DNA of 20,517 nt, taken from positions 1 to 20,517 of the forward strand of contig JAFAGR010000050.1 of assembly GCA_023422565.1 (NCBI GenBank), given 5' to 3'. Below, in pieces: positions 1 through 5,658 of the stretch (position 1 is its first letter; each line of letters opens with the position of its first letter). This DNA is from Bacteroidota bacterium. Lineage in GTDB: Bacteria; Bacteroidota; Bacteroidia; Chitinophagales; Chitinophagaceae. The translations under genes and the position numbers were made by a program. The notes below the pieces were generated by a model, which was given only the letters and a program-made list of their open reading frames with translations, was not told where the DNA came from and did not search any database.

Positions 1-23
1 AAAAAAAATATGGTTTGGGCCCT

Positions 24-55
24 TAAAAAATCAAACACGGCCGGTTTCCCGGCCG
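24..55 (-). terminator. Rho-independent terminator of the T9SS adhesin-like gene
   Basis: A 7-bp perfect GC-only stem (CGGCCGG at 38-44, CCGGCCG at 49-55) with a 4-nt loop. Read on the minus strand it is followed by a T-rich stretch (complement of 24-37). It lies 24 bp past the TAG stop of the minus-strand gene that ends at 79, as expected for its intrinsic terminator. Confidence 0.8.
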
Positions 56-78
56 CCTTTATTTAGTGGATTGTTTGT

Positions 79-2259
79 CTATTGTTTTACGATTTTCTTA
101 ATGAACTTGTCTGTGCCGGTAGAAACTTCCAGTATGTAGCTTCCTTTCTGCAGCTTGCCAAGGTCATTCATCACTACAATGTTATCTCCGCCTGCTAAAG
201 TGATCTTGCGGTTCAACACTTCCTTTCCATCGAATGACAGCACACGGAAGGTAGCCACAGTTTCATCGTTTGAGCTAACTGATACTTTCACATGGTCTGC
301 AAACGGATTTGGATAGATGCTGAATTGGTTGGAAGAGATTCCGCCATCAACCCTAAGTGCAATGATCTTTGAATAAGTGTGCTTACCCTGGTTGTCGATC
401 GATTTCAACCTGTAGTACAAGATGCGTGCACGTGTATCAATATTATCGGTGAAGCTATAGCTGTGGCGTGTTGATGTAGTGCCGTTGCCCATAACGGTGC
501 CGCGTACACTAAAACGAACTCCGTCTTCACTGCGCTCTACTTCAAAATGAGAGTGGTTGATCTCAGATTCAGTTGTCCATTTTACCAGTGTGCTGTTTGC
601 GTTCAGCAGGTTGGCGGTGAAAGAACCCAGCTTTACATCAAGCGGTCCGCCTGAAGGAGCAATAACGGCGGTTCCGTCATCTGTGAACAGATCGCCCACT
701 TGCGAAGATGCGTAGATCCTTGCTGTGTTGATCACGCTACCGGGGATAAGGGCACCCTGCACTTTAAAACGAAGTGTATAAGAAGCGCCCACCGGAATTT
801 CGCCACCTGCAGATGATGTAGCGCCGTTGCCGATGAAAAACTTCAGGTATTGCTTACCGTTAGCGGTTCCCCTGAAAGCGATGTCATCTCCTGCAGCATC
901 TGTTTTGATACCTGCAGTAATACCCGGAGCAGATATAACTTCCATGCTTCCTGCCACATAGGTAACGTTTGAAGGAAGCGTGTCAACAACAACTGCATTG
1001 TATGCGGTACCGGGGCCATTATTCACGCCAGATAAAGTGTACGTAAGTATTTCATTTGAATTCACGAACCCATCTGCATTAGCGTCTGTAACGGTTTTAT
1101 TCAGCTCGATCAACGGATCTTTCATGCGGATCATGAAGGTGAAAGCACTTGGGAAGTACTGATCAGCCTCTGTACCGAAAGTGATATTCACGCTTGTTGC
1201 ATTCGGCTGAATATTGTAACCGGTTCCCACATTTACTTCATCAATGTCAATTCCCATCTGGTTGAAGTAATTCGGATTTTTTGTAGTTACGTATGCGCCG
1301 TTCTTAGTGATAGAGCCATTCCAGAAGTTGGTCACCGGGTTGGTTGCATTAGAAACAGCAATGTTATTTACGCGTATGAAATCTCCTGCGGGGTTAGTTG
1401 CGGTTGCACCCAGCGATCCGTCACCTTCCCAGCTCATTGTGCTCATTACCGCTTCATTTGACGCGAGAGGATTATTAGGCACATTCAAACCGGTAAGCGT
1501 AACCGTTGAAGTAACCGGATTTCCGGTTGATGTATAGATCTGTGAGTAGCCATCATAAACCCTTACACTGTAATAAGGGAGGGATTGATTTTCGTAGGCC
1601 ACTACAATTGCCCAACCACCAAATCGTCCGCCATTTGAAGTTGCACCTGTTGTCAGGGGAACGTCGCCTACGAAATAGGTGCCGCTTCCACCCACCTGAA
1701 CAAAATTGGTGATGTCAACATATGATTGATAAACCCTTTCATTTGTCCCTGCTATAAGAAACTGGTCAACATTTGATGCAGGAGCAGTGGCAGGAGAGTA
1801 GGCACCCAATGCACCTTTACGCAATTTGATTTTGCGAAGCGTGTCAGGGTTTGCCGTTACCGTTGCATTAGCAATACGTCCGCCCCAGTAGAGGCGTGCG
1901 AACTTAATAGTGTTCGTTCCTGCAGGCAGAATCAGATCTGCTGAGGTGGAATTCCTGGTTCCTGCATCAGTATCCATGTCTGCATGAGCAATATTCTCAT
2001 TGTCATTACCATACTGAGTAAAACCGACGCCGCCTTGTCCGTTAGAGGCATTACCGATCTCGTTCATCTTGGTGGTGTTAACCGTACCGTTGTTGTTGAG
2101 GATGTGCGTACTGGTGTTGCCCAACATGGTCACACCGCCGCGGATGTTTTCTGTGTAAACGAGAGAGTAGTTTCTAACGCTTGTTTGCGCTGAAGCTGTG
2201 AGGCCTGTGCATGCGATTATTGCTGCAAGGGTGATTCTTGAGGTAAAATTAGTAAGCAT
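79..2259 (-). CDS. T9SS-sorted, secreted adhesin-like protein with DUF11-type domain
   Basis: A 726-residue exported protein. Residues 1-25 form a signal peptide ending in ASA/Q. Residues about 30-380 are a beta-rich surface domain of a type seen in bacterial adhesins, with the signatures ARLYWGGR (121-128) and GGWAIVVAYE (214-223). Residues about 382-533 resemble a DUF11 repeat (LNKTVTDANADG, then NNGPGTAYNAVVVDTLP), with an Asp/Asn-rich loop at 391-398 that could bind calcium. Residues about 546-637 look like the FN3-like module often found before a sorting domain (VKWTTESE, then FEVERSEDG). Residues about 647-726 are a type A T9SS C-terminal domain starting at YPNPF and ending in KKIVKQ. 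The protein should cross the outer membrane by T9SS and be surface-attached or released. Its ligand is unknown. It appears monocistronic, with its own promoter and terminator. The class is well supported; the exact function is not. Confidence 0.88.
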   Translation of the reverse strand: MLTNFTSRITLAAIIACTGLTASAQTSVRNYSLVYTENIRGGVTMLGNTSTHILNNNGTVNTTKMNEIGNASNGQGGVGFTQYGNDNENIAHADMDTDAGTRNSTSADLILPAGTNTIKFARLYWGGRIANATVTANPDTLRKIKLRKGALGAYSPATAPASNVDQFLIAGTNERVYQSYVDITNFVQVGGSGTYFVGDVPLTTGATSNGGRFGGWAIVVAYENQSLPYYSVRVYDGYSQIYTSTGNPVTSTVTLTGLNVPNNPLASNEAVMSTMSWEGDGSLGATATNPAGDFIRVNNIAVSNATNPVTNFWNGSITKNGAYVTTKNPNYFNQMGIDIDEVNVGTGYNIQPNATSVNITFGTEADQYFPSAFTFMIRMKDPLIELNKTVTDANADGFVNSNEILTYTLSGVNNGPGTAYNAVVVDTLPSNVTYVAGSMEVISAPGITAGIKTDAAGDDIAFRGTANGKQYLKFFIGNGATSSAGGEIPVGASYTLRFKVQGALIPGSVINTARIYASSQVGDLFTDDGTAVIAPSGGPLDVKLGSFTANLLNANSTLVKWTTESEINHSHFEVERSEDGVRFSVRGTVMGNGTTSTRHSYSFTDNIDTRARILYYRLKSIDNQGKHTYSKIIALRVDGGISSNQFSIYPNPFADHVKVSVSSNDETVATFRVLSFDGKEVLNRKITLAGGDNIVVMNDLGKLQKGSYILEVSTGTDKFIKKIVKQ

Positions 2260-2603
2260 TTTTTTAATGTTTAAGATTAGAAAAATGGCTCACAGGAGTA
2301 AGAGGAAGCTAATAACGGCTTTGCCTGGAATTTGGAGGTAAGTGGACTTTTTCGGGGGAAGTTGGATAAGCAAAAGAGGGATCTTGTGGAAAGATCGTGG
2401 TTCAGTGATACAAATATAATGCTTCAGCTTTCATATTTCAAAGCTTTTTGTAAGAAATATTTTTGTGAGGTTCCTCGCTTTGCCGGGAATGACATCTAAA
2501 AAAGCTCTTTGGCGGCGAGAAGGTCGCCGAATGATTAAAATTGTACATCGTACAACGTACATCGTACATCGTACAACGTACATCGTAAATCGTACACCGT
2601 ACA
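2260..2603. other. Intergenic region: leader, promoter, small stem and heptamer array
   Basis: This stretch has no gene. It holds the leader and promoter of the gene ending at 79, a segment at 2469-2492 that resembles short dispersed palindromic sequences, a 6-bp stem (CGGCGA 2513-2518 with TCGCCG 2524-2529), and the heptamer array from 2545. On the minus strand the small stem is followed after about 10 nt by TTTTTT, so it could be a weak terminator for the small gene ending at 2604. An open plus-strand frame here simply translates the array and is not a credible gene. Confidence 0.5.
2411..2442 (-). promoter_or_regulatory. Bacteroidota-type promoter for the T9SS adhesin-like gene
   Basis: On the minus strand the sequence reads TTTG (2442-2439), 20 nt, then TATATTTG (2418-2411). 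This is an exact match to the Bacteroidota primary-sigma consensus TTTG-N19~20-TAnnTTTG. Transcription would start near 2404, giving a leader of about 145 nt before the ATG at 2259. I recognised no riboswitch in that leader. Confidence 0.72.
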
Positions 2604-2607
2604 TCAT
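2545..2607. repeat. Degenerate 7-bp tandem array (ACATCGT type), nine units
   Basis: Nine consecutive heptamers in perfect register: ACATCGT, ACAACGT, ACATCGT, ACATCGT, ACAACGT, ACATCGT, AAATCGT, ACACCGT, ACATCAT. The CGT end is nearly constant and the variation falls in the first four bases. The last unit contains the TGA stop codon of the minus-strand small gene. Confidence 0.9.
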
Positions 2608-2909
2608 ATCCTCTTCATATATTCCCGTATCACCACATTATGCGCCGTTTGCCCCGGGCGGGCCATTCTTTTATAAGCTGCCTTCACTGCCGGATCTTGC
2701 AGTATCATTTTTGCGAAGGCAATTGCTTCACGGAATTTGTTTCGCTTTGAAAGTTGAAGATCGGAGGGAGGCTTATACGGACCTGGCGCTTTTCTGTAAA
2801 ATGTATTTCCGTTCAGGTTGTAAAAAACGATGTTTTGGAATTTGCCTGAAAGCGGTGCGAAGTTGTCTATCAGTTCTTCGGGCGTGAAATCGTCATTGTT
2901 GCGTTTCAT
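2604..2909 (-). CDS. Small conserved-looking protein of unknown function
   Basis: A 101-residue basic soluble protein. The reading frame stays open up to a TTG at 2945, but the ATG at 2909 is the better start because an AAAGGGGA purine run lies about 12 nt upstream. It has no signal peptide or membrane segment. The N-terminal part (LSGKFQNIVFYNLNGNTFYRK, about 20-40) looks like short beta strands. It is followed by a PGPYKPPSDLQLSKRNKF stretch and a helical C-terminal half (about 57-100). The pattern of a VFY strand, a Gly-rich turn, PGPYKPPS, then KFREAIAFA and ILQDP resembles small orphan proteins I associate with Bacteroidota, which have no known role. It reads away from the adjacent repressor gene. 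Coding is likely; function cannot be assigned. Its stop codon lies inside the heptamer array. Confidence 0.7.
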   Translation of the reverse strand: MKRNNDDFTPEELIDNFAPLSGKFQNIVFYNLNGNTFYRKAPGPYKPPSDLQLSKRNKFREAIAFAKMILQDPAVKAAYKRMARPGQTAHNVVIREYMKRI

Positions 2910-2945
2910 GGTCGTTCGTTTCCCCTTTGACCTGGCCCACACCAA

Positions 2946-3134
2946 AACGTTTAATCATGAATTGTTAAAGAAAGGCTGAATACCTGTTACAGAGCAGCCA
3001 CACTGAAACCACCCCGAAGCTACCTTATAGCTAAGTCGAATCTGCAGCCTTCCAGATTCGACCGAGGTTCAGTATGGATTCGAGGTGCCTTCGAGGTGGA
3101 TAGTGTTTAGTACAAGTGGCGCAGTCGGGCAGGT
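2946..3134. other. Intergenic region between the small gene and the repressor array
   Basis: No coding frame is supported. The recognisable structure is a perfect 10-bp inverted repeat with an 8-nt loop at 3035-3062, listed separately. I tested the TTCGA-containing segments around it for a tRNA fold and found none. Confidence 0.5.
3035..3062. repeat. Perfect 10-bp inverted repeat, 8-nt loop
   Basis: GTCGAATCTG at 3035-3044 pairs with CAGATTCGAC at 3053-3062. No T-run follows on either strand, so it is not a typical intrinsic terminator. It could be a small RNA hairpin or a protein-binding site. Confidence 0.6.
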
Positions 3135-3190
3135 ACACCGTCCATCGTACATCGTACATCGTAAATCGTATATCGTGCATCGTAAATCTA
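3135..3190. repeat. Second degenerate 7-bp tandem array, eight units
   Basis: Eight heptamers in register: ACACCGT, CCATCGT, ACATCGT, ACATCGT, AAATCGT, ATATCGT, GCATCGT, AAATCTA. They belong to the same family as the array at 2545-2607. The array ends about 30 bp before the -33 element of the repressor promoter. Confidence 0.88.
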
Positions 3191-3218
3191 TTGGTCCCCA
3201 AAAAATAATTCCTAAATA

Positions 3219-3268
3219 TTTTGGAAAGCTAAACTATTTAGTATATTTGTACTAATCAAATTAGTTTA
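3219..3268 (+). promoter_or_regulatory. Promoter with overlapping palindromic operators for the S24 repressor
   Basis: TTTTG (3219-3223), 18 nt, then TATATTTG (3242-3249) fits the Bacteroidota promoter consensus. Transcription would start near 3256, about 15 nt before the ATG. Inverted repeats overlap it: CTAAActaTTTAG (3229-3241), TTAGTAtatttgTACTAA (3238-3255, enclosing the -7 box) and CTAATcaaATTAG (3252-3264). An outer pair, TAAACTA (3230-3236) and TAGTTTA (3262-3268), encloses them. The layout suggests negative autoregulation by the encoded repressor. The promoter and repeats are visible; which protein binds them is inferred. Confidence 0.72.
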
Positions 3269-3270
3269 AC

Positions 3271-4023
3271 ATGTCACAGGCAGGATTAAATCTAAAATAC
3301 CTCCGCAAGTTGCGGGGATGGACGCAGGAAGAATTTGCAGGTAAGCTGAACATCAAAAGATCCTTAATCGGAGCGTATGAGGAAGAAAGAGCCGACCCAA
3401 GGCTTGAAGTGCTTGAAATGGTAGGGGAGATGTTTAAATTGAGTTTGGATGAATTGCTTTTGAAAGACCTCAGTAACACGGGCGGAAGTTATTGGATGAA
3501 GCGCCGTGCCCAAAAAATGCAGTCGGTTGAAAGGAATGTGATTCATTTTGTTCCGGTGAAGGCCGCGGCAGGTTACCTGGCAGGCTATGCAGACAGTGAA
3601 TTCATTGATGAACTCAACACCTTTACGCTTCCGATGCTTGCGGGAGGAAACTATCGTGCATTTGAGATCATTGGAGATAGTATGCTACCTACGCCCAGCG
3701 GCAGCATCATTGTAGGGGAGAAGGTGAATAATCTGGATGAAGTGAAGAACAATATGCCCTGTATAGTGGTGAGTCGCAATGAAGGTATTGTATATAAAAG
3801 GGTGGTGAAGAACAACCGCTCGAAAACCAAGGTATCATTAGTGAGTGATAATCCCTCTTATCAGCCCTACCAGGTAAATGCGGATGACATTGCCGAAATA
3901 TGGCAGGCGCAGCTGGTTATTGGTAAAGTAGCTCAGCAACAACGCTGGGATGTGAATTCTTTGGCAAATCTTGTTAATAATTTGCAGGACCAGGTGAGCA
4001 CCCTTAAGAAGAAGATGAACTAA
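3271..4023 (+). CDS. XRE-HTH / S24 peptidase LexA-like repressor
   Basis: A 250-residue transcriptional repressor of the LexA/CI class. Residues about 7-64 are a Cro/CI (XRE) helix-turn-helix (LRKLRGWTQEEFAGKLN, then YEEERADP). Residues about 92-220 are an S24 self-cleavage domain. A likely Ala100-Gly101 scissile bond lies in KAAAGYLAG, the catalytic Ser137 in GDSM, and the general-base Lys176 in IVYKRVV. The tail (about 229-250) is heptad-like and may be a short coiled coil. In this class, RecA filaments formed on damaged DNA trigger self-cleavage and derepression. Unlike classical LexA it carries an XRE rather than a winged helix, like phage repressors and the LexA-family regulators annotated in Bacteroidota. 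The start is fixed by the promoter about 15 nt upstream of the mRNA start's ATG. ssb lies 138 bp downstream. No phage structural or integrase genes are near, so a chromosomal regulator is more likely than a prophage one. Confidence 0.9.
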   Translation: MSQAGLNLKYLRKLRGWTQEEFAGKLNIKRSLIGAYEEERADPRLEVLEMVGEMFKLSLDELLLKDLSNTGGSYWMKRRAQKMQSVERNVIHFVPVKAAAGYLAGYADSEFIDELNTFTLPMLAGGNYRAFEIIGDSMLPTPSGSIIVGEKVNNLDEVKNNMPCIVVSRNEGIVYKRVVKNNRSKTKVSLVSDNPSYQPYQVNADDIAEIWQAQLVIGKVAQQQRWDVNSLANLVNNLQDQVSTLKKKMN

Positions 4024-4046
4024 TTTTAGTTGGTTGGAAATCGCGA

Positions 4047-4086
4047 TGCATTGTAGAGACGCGATGCATCGCGTCTCTACAATGCA
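4047..4086. repeat. 40-bp perfect palindrome between the repressor gene and ssb
   Basis: Every base from 4047 to 4066 pairs with 4086 to 4067, with its centre at ATGCAT. The arms contain TTGTAGAGACGCGATG, a motif I recognise as a REP-like dispersed palindrome in several bacterial groups. It begins 23 bp after the repressor stop codon. No T-run follows immediately, so it is not a standard terminator, although it could end transcripts or protect their 3' ends. Confidence 0.92.
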
Positions 4087-4089
4087 ATC

Positions 4090-4122
4090 AAAATCTATAA
4101 TTTAAAATCTATAATTTAAAAT
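4090..4122. repeat. 14-bp A/T-rich direct repeat, about 2.4 copies
   Basis: The unit AAAATCTATAATTT repeats with a 14-bp period directly after the 40-bp palindrome and 39 bp before the ssb start codon. No TAnnTTTG element was found in this upstream region, so the ssb promoter is not identified. Confidence 0.8.
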
Positions 4123-4161
4123 TTCATCAGATACATCGCTTCACATTAAAAACACAGCAAC

Positions 4162-4608
4162 ATGATTAAGTTACAGATCATCGGTAATCTTGGGAAAGAT
4201 TGCATCGTTAACGAGGTTAACGGAAAAACAGTTATCAATTTCAGTGTAGCCCATACCGAGAGGTATAAGTCGGCCGACGGAAATATGAATGAGAGGACCA
4301 CCTGGGTGGAATGTGCATATTGGACAGACCGCACTGCGGTAGCCCAATACCTTACAAAGGGTAAAATGGTTTATGCTGAAGGTTCTCCTTCTGCGGATGC
4401 CTATACCAACAAGGAAGGAAAGGCGGCAGGTACGCTACGAATGCGTGTGCAAACGATTCAGTTACTCGGTGGTAATTCCGATTCCGGCACCGGATCAGGA
4501 TATACATCGCAGCAGAATGCACAAAGCTCCGGTGGCTACCAACGCGAGAATGCCATGAGTGGTTCAATGGCAGATAAAACAGAAGTGCCGGATGATCTTC
4601 CATTTTAA
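4162..4608 (+). CDS. ssb: Single-stranded DNA-binding protein
   Basis: A 148-residue SSB that coats single-stranded DNA in replication, recombination and repair. Residues about 1-103 are the OB-fold (MIKLQIIGNLGKDC at the start, TTWVECAYW at 46-54, KGKMVYAEGSP at 66-76). A low-complexity Ser/Gly/Gln linker spans about 104-139, and the acidic tip EVPDDLPF (141-148) recruits partner proteins. DDLPF is the form of tip usual in Bacteroidota. The length is normal for bacterial SSBs. The start is the ATG at 4162, and translation begins directly with the OB-fold. It lies in the same direction as the LexA-like repressor, separated by a palindrome and an A/T repeat, and ends in a strong terminator. 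Damage-linked regulation is plausible but not shown. Bacteroidota genomes can carry more than one ssb, and I cannot tell whether this is the main copy. Confidence 0.95.
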   Translation: MIKLQIIGNLGKDCIVNEVNGKTVINFSVAHTERYKSADGNMNERTTWVECAYWTDRTAVAQYLTKGKMVYAEGSPSADAYTNKEGKAAGTLRMRVQTIQLLGGNSDSGTGSGYTSQQNAQSSGGYQRENAMSGSMADKTEVPDDLPF

Positions 4609-4628
4609 TTATTTGGGTTAGTACGAAT

Positions 4629-4660
4629 AAAAGCTTCCGGTTGCGGAAGCTTTTTTCTTT
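4629..4660 (+). terminator. Intrinsic terminator of ssb
   Basis: An 11-bp perfect stem (AAAAGCTTCCG at 4629-4639, CGGAAGCTTTT at 4644-4654) with loop GTTG, running into TTTTTTCTTT. It lies 20 bp after the ssb stop codon. Confidence 0.92.
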
Positions 4661-4748
4661 AAAATAGGCGGAAGTGAGCTGCCGTTTTTTTCTAAGATCA
4701 GCCGAAAGGAAGGACAAACAAACCAAATGATCTTTTTAAATTTTTGTA

Positions 4749-5234
4749 ATGAATAGTACATCATCTGAAATACAATTGCGGGCCATGCAGGTATCTGATC
4801 TCGACTCGCTGTTTGAATTTCAGCTTGATAAAGAGGGGGCCTATTTAGCCGCTTTTATGCCAAAAGATCCAGCAGACAAGAATGCTTATCTGAATAAATT
4901 CCTGAAGCTGCTGGAAGACCCGACAGTGAATAACCAAACGATTTTGATTGGCGGCCGTATTGTCGGAAGTGTTTCCAGGTTTGTTATGGAAGGGGATGTA
5001 GAGATCACTTACTGGATAGACAGGAGCTTTTGGGGTAAGGGGATTGCAACTTCAGCGCTTGCAAAATTTCTTTCAATGGAAACTACGCGGCCGATTTATG
5101 GTAGGGTGGCTTTCGATAATTTCGGTTCGCAAAAAGTATTGGAGAAATGCGGATTTAAAAGGGTTGGGGCTGACCGGGGATTCGCCAATGCGAGGCAGGC
5201 TGAAATTGATGAGTATATTTATCGGCTGGATTAG
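4749..5234 (+). CDS. GNAT-family N-acetyltransferase (RimJ/RimL-like)
   Basis: A 161-residue acetyltransferase of the GNAT superfamily, which transfers acetyl from acetyl-CoA to an amine. The N-terminal part (IQLRAMQVSDLDSLFEFQ) is the usual first strand and helix of the Acetyltransf_3 / RimJ-RimL type. Residues about 83-106 carry motif A, with VEITYWID followed by the acetyl-CoA pyrophosphate loop FWGKGIA (94-100). The C-terminal motif NFGSQKVLEKCGFKRVG (124-140) is the standard Asn-x-x-S and GF signature. It is a single domain of usual length, cytoplasmic, with no signal. The start is the ATG at 4749, with the core fold beginning about eight residues later. It follows the ssb terminator, so it is a separate unit. 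The substrate cannot be predicted. Confidence 0.88.
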   Translation: MNSTSSEIQLRAMQVSDLDSLFEFQLDKEGAYLAAFMPKDPADKNAYLNKFLKLLEDPTVNNQTILIGGRIVGSVSRFVMEGDVEITYWIDRSFWGKGIATSALAKFLSMETTRPIYGRVAFDNFGSQKVLEKCGFKRVGADRGFANARQAEIDEYIYRLD

Positions 5235-5251
5235 TTTCAGGAGAAGGGTTG

Positions 5252-5311
5252 ATGGAGAGTTTGGACCGTTATTTCCCACCACCCCCAAAAGGGGGAGGCT
5301 CGATGCTCCAT
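5252..5311. repeat. GC-rich hairpin within a long imperfect inverted repeat
   Basis: CCCCC (5282-5286) and GGGGG (5291-5295) form a core stem with an AAAA loop, bracketed by ATGGAG (5252-5257) and CTCCAT (5306-5311). Bacteroidota intergenic regions often contain CCCCCAAAGGGGG-type sequences, so this is probably a dispersed element. No U-tract follows. Confidence 0.45.
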
Positions 5312-5360
5312 AATGACCCCATAGCTCCGTGTTTTCAACCATTCTCTCGGATAATCGCAA

Positions 5361-5608
5361 CTTTTTGACGAGGAATTTCGCCTATTTAATTTCGATTTCT
5401 ACCTCGATCGGGTTATGAAAATGGGACAAACCTGCTTTTATCGGGGGCATTTGGTGAGCAATCTGGTTCCCATGTTTTGGAGCCAAAGCGCCTGCGAAAG
5501 GCGTATGTGGTTATTCTGGCGCATCGTGTCAAACAATTTGGACGTTTGGTTGGTTTTCAATCACGAAACGCCACGGAAGCCGAAATAATGGCCGCAATGA
5601 AAATTTAA
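5361..5608 (+). pseudogene. Possible decayed coding fragment with frameshift
   Basis: From 5390 one frame stays open for 72 codons to a TAA at 5606-5608. It has no ATG near its start but reads like protein (LLLSGAFGEQSGSHVL, then RVKQFGRLVGFQSRNATE). The upstream segment 5361-5417 reads like protein in another frame (LFDEEFRLFNFDFYLDRV). One frameshift near 5415 would join them. I do not recognise the family, and no start or ribosome site is visible. It may be a remnant, or chance. Confidence 0.25.
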
Positions 5609-5637
5609 TAAAAAAAGCTCCCGGATCCGGGAGCTTT
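5601..5637 (-). terminator. Intrinsic terminator of the APC permease gene
   Basis: A 24-bp perfect palindrome at 5614-5637 (AAAGCTCCCGGA and its complement). On the minus strand it is followed by a TTTTATTAAATTT tract. It lies 21 bp beyond the permease stop codon at 5659. Confidence 0.9.
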
Positions 5638-5658
5638 CAATGATTTCATTATCCCATT

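Larger units (their letters stand above)
5235..5658. other. Intergenic region with stem, possible gene remnant and terminator
   Basis: No intact gene is present. The region holds a GC-rich stem (5252-5311), a coding-like open frame without a start codon (5361-5608), and the minus-strand terminator at 5601-5637. No mobile-element ends were recognised. Confidence 0.55.

Noticed and set aside
2465..2887. 140-codon plus-strand open frame
   Set aside because: It is antisense to the small minus-strand gene, and its N-terminal part only translates the heptamer array, giving a repeated RTTYIVH-type pattern. It has no protein-like domain.
3031..3100. Possible tRNA or attachment site because of TTCGA-containing repeats
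   Set aside because: No cloverleaf could be drawn: acceptor and anticodon arms are missing. No integrase gene is nearby.
2541..3190. CRISPR array
   Set aside because: The repeats are 7 bp, contiguous and without spacers, and no cas genes are present.
3271..4608. Prophage immunity region
   Set aside because: The repressor type fits, but no Cro, integrase, replication or structural phage gene lies on either side, and the neighbours are ordinary chromosomal genes.
4352..4726. 124-codon minus-strand open frame over ssb
   Set aside because: It is a shadow of the certain ssb gene and runs through its terminator; the composition is not protein-like.
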